Source: Desmonostoc muscorum LEGE 12446
GTDB lineage: Bacteria; Cyanobacteriota; Cyanobacteriia; Cyanobacteriales; Nostocaceae
Direction: 5' to 3'
Assembly (NCBI RefSeq): GCF_015207005.2
Contig: NZ_JADEXS020000001.1
Location: 7,711,001-7,775,000 of the forward strand
DNA length: 64,000 nucleotides
A program made the position numbers and the translations under genes. Shown here one piece after another: positions 27,600 through 37,520 of the stretch. The stretch's first letter is position 1, and each line of letters opens with the position of its first letter. The notes under the pieces are model-generated. The model was not told the DNA's origin. It saw nothing but the letters and a program-made list of their open reading frames with translations, and did no database searches.

Positions 27600-27785
27600 T
27601 CAATAAAATGAGGAAATTGGCTGTCTGACTAATGATGTGCTTTTTCTAGTAAAATTTAAAGTCCTCTTGTTCATTTCTGAACTCAGGTTAGGCATCTCTT
27701 GCCAGCAGTGGCGGCAGAACCAATAGGTTTCTTGTAAACGAATGTGACGAAGCATTTGGTTTGAACAGCAAGGGCAGTTTGTCAT
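27600..27785 (-). CDS. Small zinc-ribbon protein
   Basis: 61 aa. MTNCPCCSNQMLRHIRLQET and YWFCRHCWQEMPNL give two Cys pairs (CPCC and CRHC) suited to bind one zinc ion. The C-terminal half is basic and less structured. I recall similar short proteins in many cyanobacteria beside two-component genes, but no function is known to me. It lies inside the receiver-protein cluster in the same orientation. Confidence 0.75.
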   Translation of the reverse strand: MTNCPCCSNQMLRHIRLQETYWFCRHCWQEMPNLSSEMNKRTLNFTRKSTSLVRQPISSFY

Positions 27786-27980
27786 AAAATTGTTGTTTTA
27801 TTAAAAAAGTTAAACACAAAAAAGTCATTCGCTTTTGGCTTCACTGCCAACACCTTTAATTTATAAACAGAAAATAAAGAACTGATAAAGAAATGAAAGT
27901 AGTTAACAAGTTTTAAAAAATCTCAACAAGCACTGAATTAGCATAGGCTAGCAAGAACCGCAGGCATCGCTCATTTCCTA

Positions 27981-28187
27981 AGAGGATGTTTGAAAAGTCA
28001 TCTTATTGGTAGCAAAACGTTCTAGATCCCCCTAAATCCACGCCACTTGCTCATGGGGGAAACCCCCAAAACCGCAGTGGCTCCCCTTAAAAAGGGGGAC
28101 TTTGATTCCGGTTCCCACCTTTTTAACGGGGGTTAGGGGGGATCAATAAGTGCAAAGATACAGCCAACCACTTTTCAAACAACCTCT
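27981..28187. mobile_element. Nested foldback element of about 207 bp
   Basis: Outer ends AGAGGATGTTTGAAAAGT (27981-27998) and ACTTTTCAAACAACCTCT (28170-28187) are 18-bp inverted repeats with one mismatch. A second inverted pair, GATCCCCCTAA (28025-28035) and TTAGGGGGGATC (28133-28144), lies inside. The arrangement looks like one repeat inserted into another. No coding capacity. Confidence 0.7.
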
Positions 28188-28370
28188 AAGACAACGTGAG
28201 TTCGATGAACCTCTCCCCAACCCTTCTCCGTCTCGGCTATAAATCAATACGCTTGGGTTAAGGAAATTTATTTGTTAAAGCAGGCAGGGGAGGCAGGGGA
28301 GGCAGGGGAAGCAGGAGGAGAGAAAAAAGCTTAACTGAACTGTATTGGGCTATAAATGATGCATTTTTGT
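28188..28370. repeat. Intergenic tail with GGGGAGGCA repeats
   Basis: Three and a half copies of AGGCAGGGG (about 28281-28312) downstream of the 139-aa receiver gene. Nothing else is seen. Confidence 0.6.
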
Positions 28371-28790
28371 TTAATCCGTTAGTAAAGTAAAATCCCAACC
28401 CAGCAGTTGAGCAACTTGAGCAGGGAGGGTAACTGGATTAAAGGGTTTGAGGATTACACCTGCAACTTGATACTGTCGCAAAATTTGCGAATCGAGCCAT
28501 CGCGCTTTAGCACTGAGCAGTACTACAGGAATAGCTTGAGTTTCTGGATTATTTCTTAGTTTATTCATAAACTCAAAACTAGCCATATCACGGATTGAGA
28601 TATCTAATACAATCGCATCAGGATTATGGCGTACTGCATTCTGCAATCCTTCTAATGGAGAATCTGCTGTCACCACATCCCAACCAGCTAAATCCTTGAG
28701 GCAAAATTCTACTGTCTCACGTACATTGAGTTCATCATCAATGAGCAATATCGTTTTGCCGATTATATTTACCTCCCCTAGCATATTCAT
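28371..28790 (-). CDS. Single-domain response regulator
   Basis: 139 aa from ATG at 28790; a TTG-started extension to 28841 is possible but weaker. Receiver motifs: KTILLIDDELNVRETVEF, PDAIVLDISIRDMASFEFMN (phospho-Asp), IPVVLLSAKA and GVILKPFNPVTL (Lys). No output domain. It is 114 bp downstream of the next receiver gene in the same orientation, so probably a later phosphoacceptor in the same relay. Confidence 0.88.
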   Translation of the reverse strand: MNMLGEVNIIGKTILLIDDELNVRETVEFCLKDLAGWDVVTADSPLEGLQNAVRHNPDAIVLDISIRDMASFEFMNKLRNNPETQAIPVVLLSAKARWLDSQILRQYQVAGVILKPFNPVTLPAQVAQLLGWDFTLLTD

Positions 28791-28904
28791 GTCATTTAAT
28801 ACACTTTTGCAGTGAGATAAATTATTTTTATCTCCAAACAAAAAATATAGATTACAAAAATAAAAAACTAATAAAGATATAGGCTTTGTTACAAATCTTA
28901 AAAA

Positions 28905-29285
28905 TTAATCGTCCCACCCCAAAATTTTAGTAACTTCGTCGCAAATAGAGGTGGGTTCAAAGGGTTTGGTAATAATCCCGGCAATTCCCATCTGGGCGAA
29001 ACGGGCACGATCGCTCCCTTGGACTTTCGCTGTTAACAAAATCACTGGAATCCTTTGGGTTACAGAATTTTCCTGAAGTTTTTCGTATACTGCAAAGCCG
29101 TCAATATCAGGCATAGACACATCAAGTAGAATCGCATCAATGGGTTTTGTCTGGGCGATTTTCAGTCCTTCTTCCCCTGATGCAGCTGTCAGGGTGTCCC
29201 ATCCTCCCAAATCTTCTAAACAAGCTTGTACTAATTCGCGGATTCGTTCTTCATCATCCACAATTAATACTTGTCTGGTAATCAT
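28905..29285 (-). CDS. Single-domain response regulator
   Basis: 126 aa receiver: RQVLIVDDEERIRELVQACL, DAILLDVSMPDIDGFAVYEK (Asp), IPVILLTAKV, GIITKPFEP. It lies 20 bp downstream of the interrupted histidine kinase gene in the same orientation, so the kinase was very probably its phosphodonor. Confidence 0.9.
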   Translation of the reverse strand: MITRQVLIVDDEERIRELVQACLEDLGGWDTLTAASGEEGLKIAQTKPIDAILLDVSMPDIDGFAVYEKLQENSVTQRIPVILLTAKVQGSDRARFAQMGIAGIITKPFEPTSICDEVTKILGWDD

Positions 29286-29305
29286 TGACCCACACTCCCT
29301 ACTCC

Positions 29306-30285
29306 CTACTCCCTTTTTCCCGGCAATGGCAGAGTGAAGAAAAACGTGCTGCCGACACTAACAGTACTCTCAACCCAGATTTGCCCACCGTGCTGATCAA
29401 TAATACTACGACAGATTGCCAATCCCAAGCCTGTGCCGCCTTTGGTGCGAGAATCAGAGGCATCTACTTGCTGAAATCTTCCAAAGATTGCTTCTAACTT
29501 ATCTGCTGGGATACCTCGTCCTTGATCCGCGATCTGGAAAAGTACGCGGTCTGTTTGCTGTTGGACACTCAGGGTAATAGTAGAATCGGCAGGTGAAAAT
29601 TTAATCGCATTACCTAACAAATTGGTGAGTGTTTGCACAATGGCATCAGCAGCCGCCCAAACTTGAGCATTGCTGGGGTGGATCTTAAAGGTAATATTTT
29701 GCTGATTGGCGATCGCCTGCACTCCTGCTACTGCTTGTTGAATTAAATCAGCGGCATTGCAGGTGGTTTTTTCTAAGACAGCTCGATCCGATTCTAAGCG
29801 TTCCAAATCGAGAATATCGTTGACTAGACGCACTAAGCGATCGCTGTCGATGGCTGCAATCTCAATCATCCGCTTGAATTTGTCTGGTTTTTTGTCGTAG
29901 ATACCAGTTTGTAGTAAGCCCAGTGCGGCGCGAATTGCAGTTAAGGGAGTGCGGAGTTCGTGACTAACAATGCCAATAAACTCACTCTTCATCAGGTTAA
30001 TCTGCTCTAGTTCAGTGATATCTTCGGCAATACCAGCAATCCGAACTACCTCGCCTAATTCATTTTTGATTGGAAATGCGCGATCGCGAATCCAACGGAT
30101 TGAGCCATCAGGCCGGATAATGCGATATTTTTTATCGTATTGCCCTGTTTTCATCTGTTCAATGAGTTCAAGTTCGACGCCCTGGCGATCTTCTGGGTGA
30201 ATTGCATCTAACCAATCTGAATAGTTGTGATACAAGTCCTCACAACTTTTTTGCCAGATGGTTTGGTATGCATTGCTCACATATA
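29306..30285 (-). pseudogene. Histidine kinase, C-terminal part separated by an IS element
   Basis: This is the downstream part of one gene whose upstream part is 31222-32828. It carries the rest of a PAS domain (YVSNAYQTIWQKSCEDLY, then RIIRPDGSIRWIRDRAFPI), a HisKA dimerisation helix with the phosphorylated His in IGIVSHELRTPLTAIRAALG, and the ATPase boxes NLLGNAIKFSPADST, DQGRGIPADKLEAIFGRF, GGTGLGLAICRSIIDQHGG. The catalytic core is intact and a GTG codon at 30280 could in principle start a soluble 324-aa kinase, but without the membrane and GAF sensory parts. Confidence 0.88.
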
Positions 30286-31221
30286 GAACCCATTTGACAT
30301 CTAAGAAGGTGCTGCAAGCCTCTTAATCATTAGCCTGATGAAGCAGATATTGAGTTTGGCAGTGGCACTAACCAGGGTTCGTTCAAAGTTCTTAACCAGA
30401 ATTTTACAGCGCTCCATCCAAGCATTGGAGCGTTCGATCACCCATCTAGCTATTGCCGGAACAAATCCAGATTTTCCTTGTGCCGCTTTCTCTTGTTTTG
30501 AGGGTTTCGTAGAAAGTTGAAACTGAATTTTGGTCATGATCTCTGGGTAAATTCGCTCTAACTCCTGAGTCAAATATTCTGGGTGATACCCATGATCTAG
30601 CAGGATAGTAATCTTGGGAATATCGATAGGTTTTGACTTGAAGTAGTCGATGTTGAGAGTAAACATCTCAATTAATCCGGCATCATCCGAGACATTGGCG
30701 CGAGTACAGAGCGTAAAAAAGGGAAACCCAAGGGTGTCAATAGCCAAATGCCTTTTAATACCGTTGGTGGCTTTGTAGAAGCAAAAACCTTTCGACTCCA
30801 CACTGGCGTTGCAGGTATTTTTCACTGCTTGGGAGTCAATGATGATCAATGTCGTCCAGTGCGGTTTTTTTTTTACCTGTTCACGCACTTGTCCATGTAA
30901 GACACTCATCAGTTCCTCAAATACCCCGGCTGCTCGCCACTGTTTGTAGTGCCAATATACAGTGGAATAAGGGGGGAGGTCTTTAGGTAAGTCTTGCCAA
31001 TTGCATCCATTTTTTAGTTGATAGAGAATTCCATTGAAGATATCTCGCTTTGGCCAGTTGGTCGGTCGAGTCTGCTTCTTAGTCGGTAATATCTCTTGCA
31101 ATAAGGGTTCAAAAATTTCCCATTCTGCATCAGTGAGGTTGCTGGAATACGCCATTAGTATTGGATTTTAGATGCTGAGGAGTACCTTAATTCAAAACCT
31201 CACAAGATGTCAAATGGGTTC
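30286..31221. mobile_element. IS5-type insertion sequence, 936 bp, intact
   Basis: Both ends start GAACCCATTTGACATCT reading inward (30286-30302 and complement of 31205-31221), and TATA flanks both sides (30282-30285, 31222-31225). One ORF fills the interior. Intact ORF and ends suggest recent insertion. Removing the IS and one TATA restores the histidine kinase frame exactly. Confidence 0.92.
30301..31155 (-). CDS. IS5 family transposase
   Basis: 284 aa, uninterrupted. MAYSSNLTDAEWEIFEPLLQ is the IS5-type start, followed by GILYQLKNGCNWQDLPKDLP and YWHYKQWRAAGVFE. DDE catalytic residues are visible in LIIIDSQAVKNT, ITILLDHGYHPE and RWVIERSNAWMERCK (the YREK-like region). It is transcribed in the same direction as the kinase it interrupts. 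Confidence 0.93.
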   Translation of the reverse strand: MAYSSNLTDAEWEIFEPLLQEILPTKKQTRPTNWPKRDIFNGILYQLKNGCNWQDLPKDLPPYSTVYWHYKQWRAAGVFEELMSVLHGQVREQVKKKPHWTTLIIIDSQAVKNTCNASVESKGFCFYKATNGIKRHLAIDTLGFPFFTLCTRANVSDDAGLIEMFTLNIDYFKSKPIDIPKITILLDHGYHPEYLTQELERIYPEIMTKIQFQLSTKPSKQEKAAQGKSGFVPAIARWVIERSNAWMERCKILVKNFERTLVSATAKLNICFIRLMIKRLAAPS

Positions 31222-32828
31222 TATAGAACTTGCTGATTTTGAATATCAGTCATCCAAAATACTGCTTGGATGTTTTCTGCCAGCTGACGAAACTTTTCTT
31301 CGCTCTCGCGTAAAGCTTCTTGAATGCCTTTGCGCTGAGTGATATCTTGGTGAACTGCAACCAGAACGTCGCCGTAGTCGGGATGTCTGAATACAGAAGT
31401 CGTCACACTACACCAAAATGGTGTACCGTCTTTTTTAAGATTCTGGACTTCGTAGGTAGCTTCGGTATTTTGTAAGAGGGCAGAAAAAGTGCCTTGATTG
31501 ACATCTTCAGTAGTTACCGATTTTGTGACATAGTTGACAATCGAAACGTGCTGACCGTTTAGTTCACTAGAGTCATAGCCAAACATCTGCTCAAATTTAG
31601 GATTGGCATAGATAATGATTGCATTATCTATTCTCACCAAGCAAATGCCTTCCCCCATATTGCGGGTGATTACGGCCTGAAGCTCTAGCATTTGCGCTTG
31701 TTCTAAAAGTGTGAGTTGGGTTTGTTGCTGCTCTATCACTGTTTTTTGCAGGCGATCGTTCGTCTCTGTCAGTTGTGCAGTGCGTTCTTGCACCCGTTGT
31801 TCAAGTTCGGCATTTAGTTGTTGTAGGTCAATTTCTGCCTGTTTGCGCTCCGTTAGTTCTATCTGTAACTGTTTGAACAAAGCTGCTTGCTGGATAGCAA
31901 TGCTTACTTGCGCTCCTAACTGCCGCAACAGAGTAATTTCTGAAGATTGCCACTCACGAGGAGCCGCACATTGATGAGCCGCCAGTAATCCCCACAATTC
32001 ATCTCCCAAGGAAACAGGAACGACGAGATTTGCCCTTACCTGGAGACTTTCCAAAAATTCAACGTGACAGGGACTAATTCCGGCAGTATAAATATCAGTT
32101 TTCGCAGTGACTAGGCCTTGTTTAAAGGGTTCGACGTTTTCTTCACCAATGCAAGGGTCGTAAATCTGGAGTGGTAAAAGAGCCATCCATTCCGGTGCAA
32201 CAGACTCAACAACAATCGTTCCACCCCAACCTGGATAAAATTGGAAGATAGTGACGCGATCGCACTTCAGAAAATGCCGCACTTCATCGACAGTGGTTTG
32301 CAAGATATCTTGTAAATTGAGCGATCGCCGGATACGCTGACTCATCTCCATCACTAAACGCTGTTGTTCAAATTGCTGTTGCAGCGTTTCTTGTGTTTGT
32401 TTGCGTTCGGCTTTGCCGCGCTTGCGCTCGTCAAGAGTCATCCGCAATTGCTCGGCATTTTCCTGAGATAATTGTTGATTGAGTTGTTGAATCTTCTTTC
32501 TGCTGTACTGAAGATTGCCAGTGACCAGGTTAATTATCAAGGCAACCAGTAGGAAAAGTCCTAGCCGCAATACATCTTCTGGTTGATTAATCCCCAGTTG
32601 ATATCGAGGGGGAATCAAGAAATAATCAATTGCCAGTGTGGAAAGGACAACTGTAACGATCCCTGGTCGAAAGCCACCATACCAAGTACTTGCGATGATA
32701 GCTATGTAGAAAAATGCACCAATGGTTCGAGAAATCAGCAGTTCTAGCCAGAGTGACAGCACCAGGGCGATGGCAGTTAAGCCAATAGCAACACCGTACT
32801 TTAATAATCGCCGATAATTTCCGATCAT
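31222..32828 (-). pseudogene. Histidine kinase, N-terminal part (membrane, GAF, PAS) cut by IS5
   Basis: The frame runs 535 codons and ends in a TAG created at the IS junction. Residues 1-115: four hydrophobic segments of DUF4118/KdpD type (YGVAIGLTAIALVLSLWLEL, PGIVTVVLSTLAIDYFLIPP, LGLFLLVALIINLVTGNL). About 115-165: coiled coil. About 165-320: GAF domain (FLKCDRVTIFQFYPGWGG, ANLVVPVSLGDELWGLLAAH). About 325-375: second coiled coil. About 380-500: PAS with PAC (DGTPFWCSVTTSVF). Then the start of a second PAS broken at QNQQVL. Joined to 29306-30281 the protein would be 860 aa. The ATG overlaps the stop of the upstream hybrid regulator (ATGA). Confidence 0.9.
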
Positions 32829-34678
32829 TCTTTACTTCTCCATGCCTGAGGGCGCCAGCGCGTTCTTTGAATCCGGCTCAGTACCCGTGTCACAAGTTCT
32901 GGTCCTAGCACTGGCTTGCTGATAAAATCATCGGCTCCGGCAGCAAAAGCTTGCTGAAGGAATTCTGCTTCAGTATGAGATGTAACTACTAAAATAGGTA
33001 AATCTCCCCATTGGGCATCCTGTCGCACGACTTGACATAACTCTAAGCCGTTAACTATTGGCATTTCTAAATCTAGCACGATTAAATTTGGAGATGTTGC
33101 AATTAGCACCTGCCAAAATTGCTGTGATTGGGAGAGAGTTGTTACTTCCAGCCCCCAAGGAGTTAGCAACGCCGATAATCCAGCGAGCATTACAGGGTCA
33201 TCATCTACGATTAAAACTTTGGCTTCGGAAGTTTTAGGTTGAGGTAAGACACGAGCGATCGCCTGAAAAATCTGCTCGGTTGTCGCCGGTTTATGCAAAA
33301 ATTGTCTAGCTCCTAAACGCGATACTGCCAGCCGATCTGCCAGAGTATCTCGTCCTGTAAAAACAATTACTGGGATATTTGGCGATCGCTCTACTATCTC
33401 GCTCAATAATATTAATCCGTCTTCCTCTGTTGTCGGAAAACTCAAATCCAGTAAAACAGCGTCAGGAGTTTTTAAGGAAAAAAGCGATCGGGCTGTTGCT
33501 AAGTTTGGTGCAACCTTCATCCTGATACCCCATGAGTCGGCTTCTGCCTGCAACCGCTCCGTCAGCATCACATCATCATCGATGACTAACAGACGATAAG
33601 TTTGGTTCATCGGTAAGTTTTGAGCGGTGGAAGTGACAGCAGGCTTGGTTAACTCTTGCTGTAATGCTGTTACCAGTTGCGAAAAATCAGAGATTTGATC
33701 TGGAGATAGAGAGAAATCTTCAAGTAGGAAATGCTCTATTTTCCGTGCTAGCCGCGAACCCTCTGGATAACCGAACGACCCCATCGAACCTGCTAGCTTA
33801 TGGGCTTCACGCAATGCATGTTGTTGTAAATCTTCATTTAAATTCCCTGCTAAGAGTGCAGTTTTTGCCTGTTCCAGCACTATAACCTGTCCGGCAAAGG
33901 AATTCCGAAATCGCTCCAGCACACGATTTACAGAAGTCATATCTTTGGGGATGGGTTTTTTCTTTCCATCTTGATTCTTTTCCCCAACAGAGATGGAGCG
34001 ATGAGGTGCAGGCTTGATGCGATAGCCCATGCCATATACGGTTTCTAGAAATTCTTCTGCTAGCCCTGCTGTTTTCAGTTTCTTTCGCAAGTCTTTAATA
34101 TGAGTCGTCACTGCATTTTCAGTCGGTGCATCCCCAAATCCCCAAAGCCGATCTAGAATTACTGCACGACTAAAGATCCGATCTGGGTTTTGCAAAAATA
34201 ACTCCAGCAGTTTATATTCTGTTGCTGTGAGGAGAATTTCCTGCTCATTACAAGTTACTCTGCCCGCATTTGGATCTAAACAGACATTTCCCCAGGTTAA
34301 AGTGGATGATGAGATTGCCTCATTGCGTCGTAATAAAGAGCGAATTCTTGCTAGTAATGCTTCTGGATCGAATGGCTTGATGACGTAATCATCTGCTCCG
34401 GCATCTAACCCTGCCACAATATCTGCATTAGAATTTTTCCCTGTTAGCAAGAGAATAGATTTACGATAGCCTTGCGATCGCAGTTGCCGACACAAGGTAA
34501 TGCCATCTAGTTTTGGAATTAGCCAGTCCAGCAATATCAACTCATATTCAGTCGATATCGCTAGCTCTAATCCAGCTTGTCCATTGCTTGCTATGTCGAT
34601 AGTATAACGATTTGCACTCAACAACTCGAAGAGTGCTGTACTCAGTAATACATCATCCTCTACCAACAAGATTTTCAT
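32825..34678 (-). CDS. Multidomain response regulator: REC, winged helix, HPt, REC, REC
   Basis: 617 aa. About 1-118: receiver (KILLVEDDVLLSTALFELL, LILLDWLIPKLDG, LLTGKNS, YVIKPFD). About 128-225: OmpR-type winged helix (LTATEYKLLELFLQNPDRIF, ENAVTTHIKDLRKKL, VYGMGYRI). About 250-345: HPt with phospho-His in REAHKLAGSMGSFGYPEGS. About 355-475: second receiver (LLVIDDDVMLTERL, AVLLDLSFP). About 490-610: third receiver (KVLIVDDDPVMLAGL, LIVLDLEMP). One chain thus holds DNA-binding output, a His transfer domain and three acceptors. It is first in an operon and overlaps the kinase gene by 4 bp. Confidence 0.93.
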   Translation of the reverse strand: MKILLVEDDVLLSTALFELLSANRYTIDIASNGQAGLELAISTEYELILLDWLIPKLDGITLCRQLRSQGYRKSILLLTGKNSNADIVAGLDAGADDYVIKPFDPEALLARIRSLLRRNEAISSSTLTWGNVCLDPNAGRVTCNEQEILLTATEYKLLELFLQNPDRIFSRAVILDRLWGFGDAPTENAVTTHIKDLRKKLKTAGLAEEFLETVYGMGYRIKPAPHRSISVGEKNQDGKKKPIPKDMTSVNRVLERFRNSFAGQVIVLEQAKTALLAGNLNEDLQQHALREAHKLAGSMGSFGYPEGSRLARKIEHFLLEDFSLSPDQISDFSQLVTALQQELTKPAVTSTAQNLPMNQTYRLLVIDDDVMLTERLQAEADSWGIRMKVAPNLATARSLFSLKTPDAVLLDLSFPTTEEDGLILLSEIVERSPNIPVIVFTGRDTLADRLAVSRLGARQFLHKPATTEQIFQAIARVLPQPKTSEAKVLIVDDDPVMLAGLSALLTPWGLEVTTLSQSQQFWQVLIATSPNLIVLDLEMPIVNGLELCQVVRQDAQWGDLPILVVTSHTEAEFLQQAFAAGADDFISKPVLGPELVTRVLSRIQRTRWRPQAWRSKE

Positions 34679-34833
34679 AAGTTGTATCTAAAGAAGATGC
34701 TTATGACATCTTCGCGATCAGAGCGCATATTATCTGCATGGTCAAACTGCTGTATGATTTTAATATATTGTTACAAACTTTACAATAAGTTAATTTAAAT
34801 TTTGCTTTTTTAATAGTACATAGACCCTCGGTG

Positions 34834-34901
34834 TAGGGGCACAGCACTGCTGTGCCCCTAAATAGACCACGTTGTAGGGTAGCACCGCTGTGCTACCCTA
34901 C
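34834..34901. repeat. Two consecutive palindromes of the GTAGGG family
   Basis: TAGGGGCACAGC/GCTGTGCCCCTA at 34834-34860 (3-nt loop) and GTAGGGTAGCAC/GTGCTACCCTAC at 34874-34901 (4-nt loop), both perfect. They lie between the stop of the EF-G paralogue and the hybrid-regulator promoter region. They could act as terminators; the same family recurs elsewhere. Confidence 0.75.
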
Positions 34902-34970
34902 CGGGGATTGTGGTTCAAATAGATGAAAAACGCTGTAAACTACTTCAAAATGCTAATTGCGAATGTCAAT

Positions 34971-37058
34971 TCATGACTGTTTATAGCAGGCAAATTCCAT
35001 TGAAAAGGTAGCCATCCCAGAAGTGAGCGATCGCAATTCTGTAGAATACCCAAACATTCGCGCCAGCGGTACTTCTGCCCGAATCACTGAATATCCTTGC
35101 ATTGTCTCGGAACCCAACAGCAAACCTCGACGGGATGAGAGGTCACCTTGAACCCTTCCCATGAAGTCGTTTGGTGTTTCCACTTCTACAAGCATAATGG
35201 GTTCGAGGATGTGGGGTTTGGCTTTGGCGATCGCACTTTCAAGTGCTTGATGGGAAGCCGACCGAAACGCCAATTCTGAAGAGTCAATGGGGTGATAGGA
35301 ACCCCCCTCCAAAATGACTTTCACCCCGGTCACCGGATAGCCTGATAGCTTTCCTGATTCCATCGCCTCCCGGAAACCCTTCTCACAAGCAGGGATGTAC
35401 TCTCTGGGAATCGCACCCCCAACTACCCGATTCTCAAAAACAAATGGCTCATCTGTCGGTTCAATCCACCCATTAACATGAGCATACTGACCAGGGCCAC
35501 CTGATTGTTTTTTGAATCGGTAGTCAAAGCTAGCTTTTTGTCCAATGGTTTCCCGGTACGCCACGGCGGGAGTACCAACATAAACTTCAGCATTGTATTC
35601 CCGTTGAATCCGCTCTAGGTAAATTTCCAGGTGTAGTTCACCCATCCCAGAAATTAGGGTTGCTCCTGATTCCGGGTCGATGGTCAAGCGGAAGGTGGGG
35701 TCTTCCCGTTGAAAGCGGTTGAGTGCTTTGGAAAGGCGATCGCTATCTTCCTGTTTTTTGGGCGTAATTGCCAGTGTAATCACTGGTTCTGGCACATACA
35801 TCCTTTCCAGAGATACTAGTGTTTCTCCGGTACAAAATGTATCGCCAGAGGCACAATCTACACCCAAGAGAGCAACAATATCCCCAGCAACTGCAACTTT
35901 CACCTCTTCGCGCTTGTTGGCGTGCATTCTCACCAAGCGACCGATTTGCACCCGTTGTTCTGTACGGGAGTTATAGACGGTATCACCCGCCTTTAATGTC
36001 CCAGAGTAAATACGAGTGTAGGTCAACTGTCCGAAGGACTCAACGGTGAGTTTGAATGCCAAAGCCACCAAGGAAGCATCCGGGTTAGGGATTAGGGATT
36101 GGGTATTGGGTACTGGGGATTGGGGATTGGGTATTGGGGATTGGGGATTGGTTATTTCCCTTGTCCCTTTATCCCCTAGTCCCCAGTCCCCAGTCCCTAG
36201 TCCCCAGCCCCTATCCACCGGAGATGGTAGATAAAGAGCGATCGCATCCAACAGATTTTGCACTCCTTTGTTTTTGAATGCTGAACCCAGCAGTACCGGT
36301 GTCAGTTCCAGACTCAAGGTTGCTTGGCGGATGGTTTGCCAAATCAGTTCTTGGGGAATCTCCTTACCTGACAACAACATTTCCGTCATCGGTTCAGAGA
36401 ACAGCGACAAAGCATCTAGCAACTTCTCGCGTGCTTGTTGTGCCTCCTCTACCAGAGTGTCGGGAATTGGCTGTTTTACCCAATTTTCCCCGTTTTCACC
36501 CCCAAAGTAGTGAGCGGTCATTTCCACCAGGTCAATTACACCTTGGAATTGGTCTTCACTACCGATGGGATATTGCAGCAAGACAGCGTTTAATTGTAGG
36601 CGATCGCGGATTGCCTGTACTACACGAAACGGATTTGCACCCATGCGATCCATCTTGTTGATGAATGCCAAACGCGGCACACGGTAGCGTTTCATCTGCC
36701 GATCCACTGTGATGGACTGGGATTGCACACCCGCCACGGCACACAACACCATCACTGCCCCATCCAGTACCCGCAGGGCACGCTCTACTTCAATGGTGAA
36801 ATCAACATGTCCTGGTGTATCAATTAAATTGATTTGAGTATCGTGCCACTGACAGGTTGTCGCAGCCGAGGTAATGGTAATACCATGTAGCTTTTCCTCC
36901 GGCATAAAATCCATCGTTGCACCCTTGCCGCCTCCCTTCACCTCCTCAATAGCATGGATTCTGCCTGTGTAGAAGAGAATTCGCTCTGATAGCGTAGTTT
37001 TACCAGAGTCGATGTGGGCAGAAATACCAATATTGCGGACGCGTTCTCGGGGAATCAT
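34971..37058 (-). CDS. Elongation factor G paralogue with in-frame repeat insert
   Basis: 695 aa translational GTPase. G domain: P-loop [12 protein letters not shown], switch [25 protein letters not shown] at about 134-137 (FINKMDRMG), and GSAFKN. Domains II-V follow ([59 protein letters not shown]). Domain order and length match EF-G, which translocates tRNA and mRNA on the ribosome. Residues about 283-327, between the G domain and domain II, are encoded by heptanucleotide repeats ([27 protein letters not shown]) and are absent from normal EF-G. Cyanobacteria carry several EF-G-like genes; this one is not beside rpsL/rpsG/tuf, so it is likely the paralogue rather than the main factor. Confidence 0.9.
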   Translation of the reverse strand: MIPRERVRNIGISAHIDSGKTTLSERILFYTGRIHAIEEVKGGGKGATMDFMPEEKLHGITITSAATTCQWHDTQINLIDTPGHVDFTIEVERALRVLDGAVMVLCAVAGVQSQSITVDRQMKRYRVPRLAFINKMDRMGANPFRVVQAIRDRLQLNAVLLQYPIGSEDQFQGVIDLVEMTAHYFGGENGENWVKQPIPDTLVEEAQQAREKLLDALSLFSEPMTEMLLSGKEIPQELIWQTIRQATLSLELTPVLLGSAFKNKGVQNLLDAIALYLPSPVDRGWGLGTGDWGLGDKGTREITNPQSPIPNPQSPVPNTQSLIPNPDASLVALAFKLTVESFGQLTYTRIYSGTLKAGDTVYNSRTEQRVQIGRLVRMHANKREEVKVAVAGDIVALLGVDCASGDTFCTGETLVSLERMYVPEPVITLAITPKKQEDSDRLSKALNRFQREDPTFRLTIDPESGATLISGMGELHLEIYLERIQREYNAEVYVGTPAVAYRETIGQKASFDYRFKKQSGGPGQYAHVNGWIEPTDEPFVFENRVVGGAIPREYIPACEKGFREAMESGKLSGYPVTGVKVILEGGSYHPIDSSELAFRSASHQALESAIAKAKPHILEPIMLVEVETPNDFMGRVQGDLSSRRGLLLGSETMQGYSVIRAEVPLARMFGYSTELRSLTSGMATFSMEFACYKQS
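36078..36212. repeat. Heptanucleotide repeats inside the EF-G coding sequence
   Basis: Blocks of GGGATTG/GGGTATT on the left and CCCCAGT on the right, about 45 codons, in frame. They encode a G/W-rich then P/N/S/Q-rich linker at the boundary of the GTPase domain and domain II. Confidence 0.9.
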
Positions 37059-37520
37059 AAAATTTCCTTTTGTTTAAGCAACAAACAGTCACCACCTCAG
37101 CGGTGATATATTTTGTATTATATATGTAGTACTGTAAAAAGAAAAGGCTGTTAAACTCATCCCACCGCTAAAAGGGGATGGGATTTCACGTTGACTGTTG
37201 ACTGTTGACGGTTAAGAGTCAACGAATTTTGGATTTTAGATTTACGATAGCGCTGGCGGCAAGCGAGTCATCTCCCTTGGCGCTAGCCTCTCCCTTTGGG
37301 AGAAGGGGAGACGCTCGTTGCGCAACGAGCGTCTTTTGGATTGACCCCGCGCTACTTGCGGTACGGGGCTTAGGGATGCAAGAATTTTAAATTTTGGATT
37401 TATTCCGCCCACAAGGGGGAGCCACTGGGGTGGACGGGAAACCCTGCATAAAGCAAGTGGCATCGGGGCATAAGCCGAAATAATCTAAAATCTAAAATCT
37501 AAAATTGGCGCGGTCAACAG
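37059..37520. other. Intergenic region with a 24-bp perfect palindrome
   Basis: GACGCTCGTTGC/GCAACGAGCGTC at 37310-37333 is a perfect 24-bp palindrome without loop. Next to it, CTCTCCCTTTGGGAGA (around 37289-37303) is another foldback. AATCTAAAATC words occur near both ends. A tract TATTATATATGTAG at 37118-37131 may hold the promoter of the EF-G gene. No gene is seen. Confidence 0.6.
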
